From NCBI GenBank assembly GCA_902605605.1, contig CACLDI010000005.1, positions 1 to 48,140 on the forward strand: a stretch of 48,140 nt of DNA, in the 5' to 3' direction. Shown piece after piece: positions 37,729 to 47,758 of the stretch. The notes beneath the pieces were generated by a model. The model worked only from the letters and a program-made list of their open reading frames with translations. It had not been told where the DNA came from and did no database searches. This DNA is from an uncultured Pelagibacteraceae bacterium (GTDB lineage Bacteria; Pseudomonadota; Alphaproteobacteria; Pelagibacterales; Pelagibacteraceae). The first letter of the stretch is position 1, and each line of letters starts with the position of its first letter. Position numbers and translations under genes: made by a program.

Positions 37729-40457
37729 TAATTATTTTTAGGACAGTGAACTCTCTGACATGCATTTTCACTAATTTTCCAGCACAATGTACACTTTGTT
37801 CCTTGTGCTTTAGCAGTTTGCGCACTTGTTTCTTGGTTTTCCTTAAAAGAAATTTCAGCTTTTGATGTTATACATAATTCTGAAAAATCTATATTTTTAG
37901 TAATTTCTTCTAATTTTTGATCCAGATAGATATTTAAATCTGCTTCTAAACTTGATCCAATTTCTTTATTGGCTCTCTTTTCTTCAATACTAATATTACA
38001 AATGTTTCTAATTTTGATCAGCTCTATCCATTTTAGAAACAATTTTTCATTAGCAAATACACTTGGGAAATCCAAAAATTTTTCTAAATGAACACTTTTA
38101 TTGTCTTTGAATACCAATCTATAAATTTCCTCAGTCGTAAATGATAATATTGGTGCGAACCATTTTAACAATGAATTCAAAATTATATTTAACAAAACTA
38201 TAGTTGACTTTCTTTTTTTCGACTCTGTTGAATCACAATACAATGTGTCTTTCCTTATATCAAAATAAAATGCAGATAAATCTACTGTGCAAAAATTAAG
38301 TAACTCTTTATATAAATTATGAAAATCATAATTTTTAAAATATTTTTTAAAATTTACATTTAAAGAATATAACTTGTGTAACATAAATTGTTCAAGTTCT
38401 GGTAATTCATTTAAATCTACTTTATCAAAATCAATTTCTTCAAAATTATCTTTGATATTGCCAAGTAAATACCTAAATGTATTTCTTATCTTTCTATAAG
38501 ACTCTGCATGTTGATCAAGTATTGAATAATCTATTCTTAGATCTTCTGAATAATTTGATGAAGCCACCCAAATTCGCAAAATATCAGCACCATATTTTTT
38601 TAAAATATCTTCAGGAGCAATTACATTTCCAAGAGATTTTGACATTTTCAATCCCTTACCATCTACAACAAATCCATGGGATAAAATATTTTCAAATGGT
38701 GCTCTTCCTCTGGTACCACATGACTCTAATAGTGATGAATGAAACCAACCCCTATGTTGATCTGATCCTTCTAAATACATTGATGCTGGCCACTTTAAAT
38801 CTTCTCTTTTTTCAAGAACAAATGAGTGAGTAGATCCACTATCAAACCAAACCTCTACAATATCACTTAACTTATCATAATCTTCGGCTTTATATTTACC
38901 TCCTAAAAATCTCTGTGGATCATCTGAAAACCAACAATCTGAACCTTCTTTTTCATATATAGAAGCAATAGTTTCATTTACCTCGTCATCTACTAAGATT
39001 TCTTTAGTTTTTTTGTTAACAAAAATTGGAAGAGGAACGCCCCAAACTCTTTGTCTAGACACGCACCAGTCTGGTCTAGTCTCTATCATTGATTTCAATC
39101 TGTCTTTTCCTTTACTGGGATAAAAAGTTGTATCATTAATTGCTTTTAAAGCTTTTTCTCTTAGCTTATGGCTTTCCATAGATATAAACCATTGAGGTGT
39201 AGCTCTATGTACTAGTGGAGCTTTTGATCTCCAAGAATGTGGATAAGAGTGTAACAGCTCGCCATTTGATAATAATTTTTTTTGTTCTTTAAGTTTTTCA
39301 ATTACTATTGGGTTTGCCTTAAAAATATGAACACCTTCGAATAAGCTAACATGTTTTGTATATTTTCCATCTCCATCAACTGTTTCAATTGCTTTAATTC
39401 CATTATTTAAACATAAATTAAAATCATCAGGTCCATGACTTGGTGCGCAATGAACAATGCCAGTTCCCTGCTCAGTTGTTACAAACCTTGCCTCTAACAT
39501 TGGGATATCATAGTCGTAACCTAGATTGAAAAAAGGATGATTACAGATAGTTTCTTTTAGCTCCTTACCTTTAAATGTTTTTATTTTTTTATAATTTTTT
39601 ATTTTGCAATCATTGATTACTGACTGAAGTAAAGATTCAGCAACTATAATTTTTCTATTTTTAAAATCACTATCATCATTTAATTCCAACTGAACGTAAT
39701 CTAGAGCTTCATTATAAGCTAGCGCCTTATTTGCTGGAATTGTCCAAGGGGTTGTGGTCCAAATAATTATCTCACTGCCCACAAGATCTTTTAAGTTAGA
39801 TTTTTTGATGGGAAAAGATGTGTAAATAGTATCTGACTTATGATCTTGATATTCTACCTCAGCATCAGCTAGTGCAGTCTTTTCAACAGTAGACCATAAT
39901 ACTGGTTTAAAACCCCTGTATAAACTTCCTTCTTTTAAAAACTTACCAAGCTCTCTTACAATTTGAGCTTCAGCATCAAAACTCATAGTTGAATAATAAT
40001 TTTCCCAATCACCTACTACACCTAAACGTTTAAATTGACCTTTGTGCACCTCGATCCATTTCTCTGCAAACGATCTGCATTCTTTTCGAAACTCTACTAT
40101 TGGAACATCATTCTTATTTTTTTTATTTTTTTTATATTGCTCTTCTATTTTCCACTCAATTGGTAAACCATGGCAATCCCAACCAGGAACATAAATAGAG
40201 TCTTTTCCATCCATTTGATGGAATTTTACAATAATATCTTTTAGAATTTTATTTAGAGCAGTTCCCATATGAATATTACCATTTGCATATGGAGGACCAT
40301 CGTGGAGAACAAATTTTTCTTTTCCTTTGCTTGAATTTCTTAATTGTTTGTAAAGATTAATCTTCTGCCAATATTCTAAAATTTCTGGCTCTCTTACAGG
40401 CAGATTAGCCTTCATTGAAAAAGCTGTTTTAGGAAGGTTTATTTGAGAATTACTCAT
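37728..40457 (-). CDS. ileS: Isoleucyl-tRNA synthetase
   Basis: Charges tRNA-Ile. The 909-residue class I enzyme has the HIGH-type motif GNIHMGTA near residue 60, the editing domain with TTPWTIPANKALAY, KMSKS at residues 604-608, and a C-terminal zinc motif with C-x2-C (CTLCW) and a further two cysteines. Normal for the bacterial type 1 IleS. Overlaps ribF by ATGA and lspA by 1 nt. Confidence 0.98.
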   Translation of the reverse strand: MSNSQINLPKTAFSMKANLPVREPEILEYWQKINLYKQLRNSSKGKEKFVLHDGPPYANGNIHMGTALNKILKDIIVKFHQMDGKDSIYVPGWDCHGLPIEWKIEEQYKKNKKNKNDVPIVEFRKECRSFAEKWIEVHKGQFKRLGVVGDWENYYSTMSFDAEAQIVRELGKFLKEGSLYRGFKPVLWSTVEKTALADAEVEYQDHKSDTIYTSFPIKKSNLKDLVGSEIIIWTTTPWTIPANKALAYNEALDYVQLELNDDSDFKNRKIIVAESLLQSVINDCKIKNYKKIKTFKGKELKETICNHPFFNLGYDYDIPMLEARFVTTEQGTGIVHCAPSHGPDDFNLCLNNGIKAIETVDGDGKYTKHVSLFEGVHIFKANPIVIEKLKEQKKLLSNGELLHSYPHSWRSKAPLVHRATPQWFISMESHKLREKALKAINDTTFYPSKGKDRLKSMIETRPDWCVSRQRVWGVPLPIFVNKKTKEILVDDEVNETIASIYEKEGSDCWFSDDPQRFLGGKYKAEDYDKLSDIVEVWFDSGSTHSFVLEKREDLKWPASMYLEGSDQHRGWFHSSLLESCGTRGRAPFENILSHGFVVDGKGLKMSKSLGNVIAPEDILKKYGADILRIWVASSNYSEDLRIDYSILDQHAESYRKIRNTFRYLLGNIKDNFEEIDFDKVDLNELPELEQFMLHKLYSLNVNFKKYFKNYDFHNLYKELLNFCTVDLSAFYFDIRKDTLYCDSTESKKRKSTIVLLNIILNSLLKWFAPILSFTTEEIYRLVFKDNKSVHLEKFLDFPSVFANEKLFLKWIELIKIRNICNISIEEKRANKEIGSSLEADLNIYLDQKLEEITKNIDFSELCITSKAEISFKENQETSAQTAKAQGTKCTLCWKISENACQRVHCPKNN

Positions 40458-41377
40458 CTAGTTTTTTTAGCAATATTTAAATCTTTTTTAATTTGAGACT
40501 TTAATTGATTAACATTTTTAAATTTTTTTTCTTTTCTAATAAACTTTAAAAACTCCACTGATAAGTGTTTATTATAAAGATTTCCAGAATAATTAAATAA
40601 ATGAACCTCTAATAAGATTTTTTTCTGATTAAATGTTGGTCTATATCCAAGATTTGCTATTCCTCTTAGATATTTAGAATTATTAGGTCTTAATACTCTT
40701 ACTGCATAAACTCCAGGTTTAGCTAAAACATAGTCTTTAATATCGATGTTGCATGTCGGGAAACCAATTTTTTTACCAACCTGTCTTCCTTTCTGAACTT
40801 TTCCGACAATAGTCCAATTTCTATCTAAAAGCTTATTTGCTTTTTCTAAATATCCTTTTTCTAAAAGAGTCCTAATTAATGTAGAAGAAATTATTTTTTG
40901 TTGATTATTTAAAGGTTCTGGCTTTACTACTTTAAAATTGAATTTTTTCTCATTCTCAATTAATAAATTTACATTTCCTTCTCTTTTATTACCAAATCTG
41001 AAATTATTACTAACAAATATAAATTTTGATTTTATTTTTTTATTTAAAATTTCTTTAATGAAATTAAGGGGCTTAGTTTTAGAAAACTTTTTATCAAATT
41101 TCTTAGTTATAATAAAATCTACTTTAAGTTTACTCAATAATTCAATTTTTTGATTAATACTGGTTATCCTAAAATTTTTAAGTAATTTGTTAAAAAACAT
41201 TTTAGGCATAGGATCAAAATTAACTACTCCAATTTTTATCTTATATTTTTTCTTATATAATTTAGCTAATTTGAATAATTTTTGATGTCCTAAATGCACA
41301 CCATCAAAATTTCCAATTAAAATTAATGAGTTTTTGTGCTTATTTTTAATATTAAAATTTTTATATAATTTTACCAT
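40454..41377 (-). CDS. ribF: Bifunctional riboflavin kinase/FAD synthetase
   Basis: Makes FMN and FAD from riboflavin. The 307-residue product has the N-terminal nucleotidyltransferase motif IGNFDGVHLGHQKLF, the ISSTLIRTLL segment, and the C-terminal kinase domain with GRQVGKKIGFPTCNID and KPGVYAVRV. Overlaps the HAD gene by 7 nt and ileS by 4 nt; ribF-ileS-lspA is a conserved order. Confidence 0.96.
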   Translation of the reverse strand: MVKLYKNFNIKNKHKNSLILIGNFDGVHLGHQKLFKLAKLYKKKYKIKIGVVNFDPMPKMFFNKLLKNFRITSINQKIELLSKLKVDFIITKKFDKKFSKTKPLNFIKEILNKKIKSKFIFVSNNFRFGNKREGNVNLLIENEKKFNFKVVKPEPLNNQQKIISSTLIRTLLEKGYLEKANKLLDRNWTIVGKVQKGRQVGKKIGFPTCNIDIKDYVLAKPGVYAVRVLRPNNSKYLRGIANLGYRPTFNQKKILLEVHLFNYSGNLYNKHLSVEFLKFIRKEKKFKNVNQLKSQIKKDLNIAKKTR

Positions 41378-42189
41378 TTAAGATCCGTCTGAGTAAAGTT
41401 TACAACTGTTTCATATTCTTTTGAAACCTCTAAAATACCTTTATTAGATATTTCTAATTTATGGATACCATTAGAAATTAATAAGGAATCATAACTCAAT
41501 AAATTAGCACCTTTAATATCAGTATTTAAATTATCTCCTATAGCCAGAGTTTTTTTTTTAAAGTTATCAATTGATTGATTGTAGACTTCAGGATATGGTT
41601 TTCCAAAATATACTACTTTTCCACCCATTTTTTCAAAAATCATAGCGATAGAACCTGCGCATAATTCTCTGACATTTCCTCGATCAACAATCAAATCAGG
41701 GTTGGTACATATCATCTCTTTATGAGTATATGACTCAAGTATATTTCTATAATAATTTAAATCTTTGTTATGATTATCAAATAACCCCGTGCATAATAAA
41801 TATTCACTTTCGGCTAGATCACTTGATTTGTCTTCTTTAAAAGTATTAAATAAATCAAAGTCTCTGGGTGGCCCAATATGAAAAAATTTTTTAGATAAAT
41901 ATGATTTTTTTAGATAATTTAGTGCAGCTTCTCCTGATGTAAAAACATGTTCTCTAAACTGTTCTTCCATTCCCATTTTTTCTAAAAAATTTTTTACAAT
42001 TTCATTCGGTCTTGGTGCGTTAGTTAATAGAACAAAATCTTTATTATTTTTTTTAAGCTCCTTAAGAGTGTTAATCGCACCCTCATAAAGTTTTATGCCG
42101 TTGTGAACAACTCCCCATAAATCTATATAAAATAGATCATAATTATGGGCAATTGAGCTAAGACCATCTGAATCTAAATTTTTAGTCAT
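41371..42189 (-). CDS. HAD-superfamily subfamily IIA hydrolase (TIGR01459-like)
   Basis: Probable phosphatase of the NagD-like group; substrate unknown. The 272-residue product has the nucleophile in YIDLWGVVHNG (D23), motif II LLTNAPRP, the IIA cap domain and motif III AIGDNLNTDIKGA. TIGR01459-type members often sit near ribF-ileS in alphaproteobacteria. First gene of the six-gene minus-strand run; its promoter must lie in the 131-nt gap shared with groES. Confidence 0.88.
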   Translation of the reverse strand: MTKNLDSDGLSSIAHNYDLFYIDLWGVVHNGIKLYEGAINTLKELKKNNKDFVLLTNAPRPNEIVKNFLEKMGMEEQFREHVFTSGEAALNYLKKSYLSKKFFHIGPPRDFDLFNTFKEDKSSDLAESEYLLCTGLFDNHNKDLNYYRNILESYTHKEMICTNPDLIVDRGNVRELCAGSIAMIFEKMGGKVVYFGKPYPEVYNQSIDNFKKKTLAIGDNLNTDIKGANLLSYDSLLISNGIHKLEISNKGILEVSKEYETVVNFTQTDLKW

Positions 42190-42256
42190 TATTTAAGGTA
42201 TAAACCATAAAATCTACAATTTCCTAGCATTATTAGTGCCTAATCGAATATCTAAT

Positions 42257-42285
42257 CTTGAAATAGGCAGCGTAATATCTATATG
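42257..42285 (+). promoter_or_regulatory. RpoH (sigma32)-type heat-shock promoter for groESL
   Basis: CTTGAAA at 42257-42263 and CTATATG at 42279-42285 fit the alphaproteobacterial RpoH pattern (CTTG, 17-18 nt spacer, CTATAT-like). The start would lie near 42291, about 30 nt before groES. No CIRCE inverted repeat (TTAGCACTC...GAGTGCTAA) is seen in this gap, so HrcA control is not supported. Confidence 0.7.
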
Positions 42286-42310
42286 AAGTCCATATTTATA
42301 TAGAATTATA

Positions 42311-42316
42311 AAGGAG
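42311..42316 (+). promoter_or_regulatory. Shine-Dalgarno for groES
   Basis: AAGGAG four nt before the groES ATG. One of only three clear ribosome binding sites noticed in the window. Confidence 0.7.
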
Positions 42317-42320
42317 ATTT

Positions 42321-42611
42321 ATGAAGTTTAAACCGTTACACGACAGAGTGTTAATCGAAGTATTAGACAGCAGTGAAAAAACTGCTGGTGGAATTATCAT
42401 CCCAGATACAGCTCAAGAAAAACCTCAAGAAGGAAAAGTAGTTGCTATTGGTGGTGGTGCTAAAACAGAAGATGGAAAATTAATTCCAATGGATGTTAAA
42501 GTTGGTGACAAAGTTTTATTTGGCAAATGGTCAGGAACTGAAGTTAAAATTGATGGTAAAGAATACAGCATAATGAAGGAGTCAGACATTATGGGTATTT
42601 CAGGTAAGTAA
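42321..42611 (+). CDS. groES: Co-chaperonin GroES
   Basis: Seven-subunit lid of the GroEL folding chamber. The 96-residue product has the start [12 protein letters not shown], the mobile loop [17 protein letters not shown] and the C-terminal [13 protein letters not shown]. Preceded by a clear Shine-Dalgarno sequence and an RpoH-type promoter; 23 nt separate it from groEL. Confidence 0.98.
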   Translation: MKFKPLHDRVLIEVLDSSEKTAGGIIIPDTAQEKPQEGKVVAIGGGAKTEDGKLIPMDVKVGDKVLFGKWSGTEVKIDGKEYSIMKESDIMGISGK

Positions 42612-42616
42612 TTTAA

Positions 42617-44296
<1,680 letters not shown>

Positions 44297-44317
44297 TCCC
44301 CATCAAATACAAAATTT

Positions 44318-44348
44318 AAAAAGGCCATCTTAAGATGGCCTTTTTTTT
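44318..44348. terminator. Bidirectional intrinsic terminator after groEL
   Basis: The perfect palindrome GGCCATCTTAAGATGGCC (44323-44340) is flanked by five A on the left and eight T on the right, a textbook Rho-independent terminator. It is the only one this clear in the window and ends the groESL transcript. Confidence 0.92.
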
Positions 44349-44363
44349 GGGTAAAATAATTAT

Positions 44364-44480
44364 ATGTCAAAAAGATATAGCGGAAAATCTTTTAAAGACT
44401 CCAGTGTTAAAAAAAAAGCAAAATTAAGTTTTAAAGAAAAAAGAAAACTTAAAAAAGAAAAGCAAAAAAAAGCAAATTAA
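44364..44480 (+). CDS. Small lysine-rich protein (38 aa), hypothetical
   Basis: This short open frame just after the groEL terminator encodes 38 residues, starting MSKRYSGKSFKDSS and continuing with a lysine-rich tail (KFKEKRKLKKEKQKKAN-like). About half the residues are basic; there is no hydrophobic segment. The DNA is A-rich, so a chance ORF is possible, but the start is the first ATG after the terminator, and the N-terminal half is less repetitive than chance A-tract ORFs. I do not recognise a family. A nucleic-acid- or ribosome-binding role would fit its charge, as inference only. No good Shine-Dalgarno. Confidence 0.45.
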   Translation: MSKRYSGKSFKDSSVKKKAKLSFKEKRKLKKEKQKKAN

Positions 44481-44565
44481 ACATCAAATTTAATAAAATC
44501 TTCAATAAACATTAGTTTTTTTTAAGTTTTAAAAAATAATTAAATAGGTATAAGAACCACATTTT
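44481..44565 (+). other. AT-rich gap before typA
   Basis: 85 nt of very AT-rich sequence. A TATAAG at 44549-44554 could be a -10 box for typA, but no convincing -35 pairs with it. No tRNA or structured RNA seen. Confidence 0.3.
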
Positions 44566-46392
44566 ATGAACAATGATATAAGAAACATCACTATCATAGC
44601 CCATGTAGACCACGGCAAAACTACTTTGATTGATAATTTAATGAAGCAAAGTGGATCATTTAGAGAAAATGAAGTTGTTGATGAAAGGTTAATGGACTCT
44701 GGTGAATTAGAAAAAGAAAGAGGTATTACAATTTTAGCAAAACCTGCCTCGATTAATTGGAAAGATACAAGAATAAATATTATTGATACTCCAGGTCACA
44801 GAGACTTTGCTGCAGAGGTTGAAAGAGTTTTAAGCATGGCTGATGGTGCTCTATTGCTTATAGACTCTGCTGAAGGAGTAATGCCCCAAACAAAGTTTGT
44901 ATTATCTAAAGCTTTAAAACAAGGTCTTAAACCAATTGTTGTGATTAACAAACTTGATAAAGCTGATCAGAGAGCTAATGAAGTTTTAGATGAAACATTT
45001 GATTTATTTGTAAGCCTTGATGCAAATGAGGAGCAATTAGATTTTCCTGTTTTATACGCAAGTGGCAGATCAGGTTGGGCAGACACAGAAGTAGACGGAC
45101 CTAGAGAGAATTTAAATCCACTTCTGGATTTAATTCTTGATCATGTGAAACCAGCAAAATTTGAAAAAGCAAAACCTTTTGCAATGTTATCTACACTTCT
45201 TTATGCTGATAGTTTTTTAGGAAGAAGCTTAGTAGGAAGAATTACTCAAGGAACAGCTAAAGCCAATCAATCAATTAAAGCGATTAATTTGAAAGGTGAA
45301 AAAGTTGATGAAGGTAAACTTACTAAAATTTTCAGATATGAAGGAACCAAAAAAGTGCCTATTGAGGTTGGTGAGGCTGGAGATATTGTGGTAATTGCAG
45401 GGTTAGAAAAAGCTAATGTTGCAGATACTATTTGTGATTTAGATGTAAATGAACCTATTTCAGCAACACCAATAGATCCACCTACAATGTCTATCACAAT
45501 TACTGTTAACACGTCTCCCCTTGCAGGAAAAGAAGGTAAAAAACTTACAAGTACTCAAATTAGAGATCGACTGCTTCAAGAAGCTCAAAATAATGTAGGA
45601 ATTACTTTTTCTGAAAACGATGGAAATGACTCATTTGTTGTAAGTGGTAGAGGTGAGCTTATGTTAGAAATTTTACTTACTCAAATGAGACGAGAAGGGT
45701 TTGAAATGACAGTCAGTCCACCTAAGGTTTTATATCAAATAGATGAAAGTGGAAAAAAACTTGAACCTATCGAGGAGATCACAATGGATTTATATGAAGA
45801 ATTCTCATCAAAAGTAATAGACTCGATGAATAGACGAAAGGGTAAATTAATTGATTTAAAAGATACTGGTAAGGATAAAAAAAGACTTATTTTTCATGCA
45901 CCAACACGAGGATTAATGGGTTACACAAGTAGATTTTTAACCCTTACTAAAGGTAATGGAGTTATTAACAGGATTTTTCATAGCTATGGGCCTTTTGAGG
46001 GTGAAATGGAAGGAAGAAGAAATGGCGCTTTAATTGCAATGGAACAAGGTAAAGCAGTAGCTTTTGCTATATTTAACCTGCAGGCCAGAGGAGAAATGTT
46101 CGTAACACATAACGACCCTGTCTATCCTGGAATGATAGTTGGATTATCTCCAAAACCAGGCGACATGATAATAAATGTTATGAAGGGGAAGAAATTAACA
46201 AATATGAGAACACAGGGCACCGATGAGAACGTAGTCCTCACCCCAGTAAGAAAAATGTCTATTGCGGAACAACTGAGTATGCTTAATACGGATGAAGCAT
46301 TAGAAATTACTCCTGAGTCTTGTAGACTAAGAAAATCTATTCTTGATCCTCATGAAAGAAAGAGAAGTGAAAAATCTGGAGCAGCAGCCTAA
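44566..46392 (+). CDS. typA: Translational GTPase TypA/BipA
   Basis: Ribosome-associated GTPase involved in 50S assembly and stress adaptation. The 608-residue product has the G1 motif AHVDHGKTT (residues 12-20), DTPGHRDF, NKLDKAD, then the EF-G-like domains and the BipA-specific C-terminal region (FRYEGTKKVP; later RGLMGYTSRFLTLTKGNGV and NDPVYPGMIVG). Its end overlaps the convergent YczE-like gene by 4 nt. Confidence 0.97.
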   Translation: MNNDIRNITIIAHVDHGKTTLIDNLMKQSGSFRENEVVDERLMDSGELEKERGITILAKPASINWKDTRINIIDTPGHRDFAAEVERVLSMADGALLLIDSAEGVMPQTKFVLSKALKQGLKPIVVINKLDKADQRANEVLDETFDLFVSLDANEEQLDFPVLYASGRSGWADTEVDGPRENLNPLLDLILDHVKPAKFEKAKPFAMLSTLLYADSFLGRSLVGRITQGTAKANQSIKAINLKGEKVDEGKLTKIFRYEGTKKVPIEVGEAGDIVVIAGLEKANVADTICDLDVNEPISATPIDPPTMSITITVNTSPLAGKEGKKLTSTQIRDRLLQEAQNNVGITFSENDGNDSFVVSGRGELMLEILLTQMRREGFEMTVSPPKVLYQIDESGKKLEPIEEITMDLYEEFSSKVIDSMNRRKGKLIDLKDTGKDKKRLIFHAPTRGLMGYTSRFLTLTKGNGVINRIFHSYGPFEGEMEGRRNGALIAMEQGKAVAFAIFNLQARGEMFVTHNDPVYPGMIVGLSPKPGDMIINVMKGKKLTNMRTQGTDENVVLTPVRKMSIAEQLSMLNTDEALEITPESCRLRKSILDPHERKRSEKSGAAA

Positions 46393-47036
46393 CTAAAAAT
46401 TTTATTAACAATAAATAATCCAAAAGCAACACAGGGTCCAATTCCAAAAGCAAAAATCAAAGTTCCAATACCCACAGTTCCACCTAGATACCATCCAACT
46501 ATTACAACTAAAATTTCTAGACATGCTCTGACTAAAGCAATAGGTAGGTTAGTTATTTTTGTTAAACCAGTCATTAGTCCATCTCTTGGACCTGGTCCAA
46601 GATTTGCTACTAAATAAATACCACTTCCTATGCCAACCAGTATTACTGAAAATATTGCCAATAAATATTTTAGCGTGTTAGATGAGGGTGGATCAAAAAA
46701 ATATAAAGTAACATCAATCATTCCAGAAATAATAATTATATTAAAAATTGTACCTAAGCCTGGCTTCTGCCTGAGAAATATCCATAAAAAAAGAACACTT
46801 ACGCTAACTAGAAATGTTGCTGCACCGATAGACAATTTAGAATTTTTTGATATTCCCTCTGCTAGTACGGACCAGGGAGAATTTCCTGTAGTTGACAATA
46901 TTAATAATCCCTCTCCGAAACCAAATATAGTCAAACCAAAAATTAAAAAAAATGAGGTTGAAAATTTTGGTTTGAAGTTAAAGCTTTTATCTGAGCTCCA
47001 ATATACTTTGGGGATATTTTTAATAGATAAAAACAT
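46389..47036 (-). CDS. YczE/YitT-like membrane protein
   Basis: Multi-helix inner-membrane protein of unknown function, similar to Bacillus YczE. The 215-residue product has about five to six hydrophobic helices with the motifs GEGLLILSTTGNSPWSVL, KPGLGTIFNI, NLGPGPRDGLMTGL and VGWYLGGTVGIGTLIFAFG, a pattern shared by YczE-type proteins. Divergent from the next gene with 40 nt between start codons. Confidence 0.8.
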   Translation of the reverse strand: MFLSIKNIPKVYWSSDKSFNFKPKFSTSFFLIFGLTIFGFGEGLLILSTTGNSPWSVLAEGISKNSKLSIGAATFLVSVSVLFLWIFLRQKPGLGTIFNIIIISGMIDVTLYFFDPPSSNTLKYLLAIFSVILVGIGSGIYLVANLGPGPRDGLMTGLTKITNLPIALVRACLEILVVIVGWYLGGTVGIGTLIFAFGIGPCVAFGLFIVNKIFS

Positions 47037-47076
47037 ATTATACTGTTACTTATAAAATTATTAATACTTGGTTATA

Positions 47077-47757
47077 ATGAAAAAGATCACTCTCAGCATC
47101 ATATTTATTTTTGTTTGTTTTGCCTCGTATGCTCATATTGGTCATTACAGTAACTATAAAAAAATTGAGATGGAAATTTTAAGAAATAATGAATTGATTG
47201 GTTATAATTATTATTTTTTTTCACAAAAAAATGACATTACTCTAGTGACTAACCAATTCAAATTTGAGGTAAAACTTTTGGGAGCAACAGTTTTTGAAGT
47301 AGAGGGTATAGGTGAAGAAAAATATTTGAAAGATCAATTGATTTCTTTTAACTCAAAAACCATACAGAATAAAAAAGAAAAGTTCGTAAACTTAACTTTT
47401 AATCAAGAAACAAAAAAATTTGATGTTGTTGGCTCTTCTTTCTCTGGTGAAGCCCCCCTTGAAAATGCTATTGGTAACTGGTGGAGTCATAGAATATTAC
47501 AAGCTAGTAGCCAAATAAGCCCAATATCAGGTAGTATAAAAGAACAGATAGTTACTTTTGTTGGAAAAGAAAAAATTATAATTAATGGTGAGGAATATGA
47601 GACTGACCATTTTAAATTAACCTCGAAAGATATGACACTTCCAGATGATAAAAAATTAAATTTTGATATTTGGTTCGATAAAAAAACTTCTTTAATAGTA
47701 AAAGTTACTTATCAAAGAATGGGAAATTGGGAATATAGATTAAAAAATTACGAGTGA
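47077..47757 (+). CDS. Exported DUF6134-like protein
   Basis: Unknown function. The 226-residue product has a signal peptide (hydrophobic core to about residue 16, cleavage near SYA-HI), then a beta-rich domain with IGYNYYFFSQ, FNSKTIQNKKE, a central GNWWSHRILQ and a C-terminal FDIWFDKKTSLIVKVTY that resembles the WYD...W/L ending of DUF6134 proteins. The ATG at 47077 is preferred to a TTG at 47068. It ends 1 nt before the convergent renalase-like gene. Confidence 0.6.
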   Translation: MKKITLSIIFIFVCFASYAHIGHYSNYKKIEMEILRNNELIGYNYYFFSQKNDITLVTNQFKFEVKLLGATVFEVEGIGEEKYLKDQLISFNSKTIQNKKEKFVNLTFNQETKKFDVVGSSFSGEAPLENAIGNWWSHRILQASSQISPISGSIKEQIVTFVGKEKIIINGEEYETDHFKLTSKDMTLPDDKKLNFDIWFDKKTSLIVKVTYQRMGNWEYRLKNYE

Positions 47758-47758
47758 T

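Noticed and set aside
38477-38833. 118-codon open frame antisense to ileS
   Set aside because: Lies entirely within the well-supported ileS gene on the other strand.
42190-42320. CIRCE/HrcA operator before groES
   Set aside because: ATTAGTGCCTAAT-like bases are present but no TTAGCACTC/GAGTGCTAA inverted repeat.
46630-47055. 141-codon open frame antisense to the YczE-like gene
   Set aside because: The sense frame encodes a coherent membrane protein; the antisense product matches nothing I recognise.
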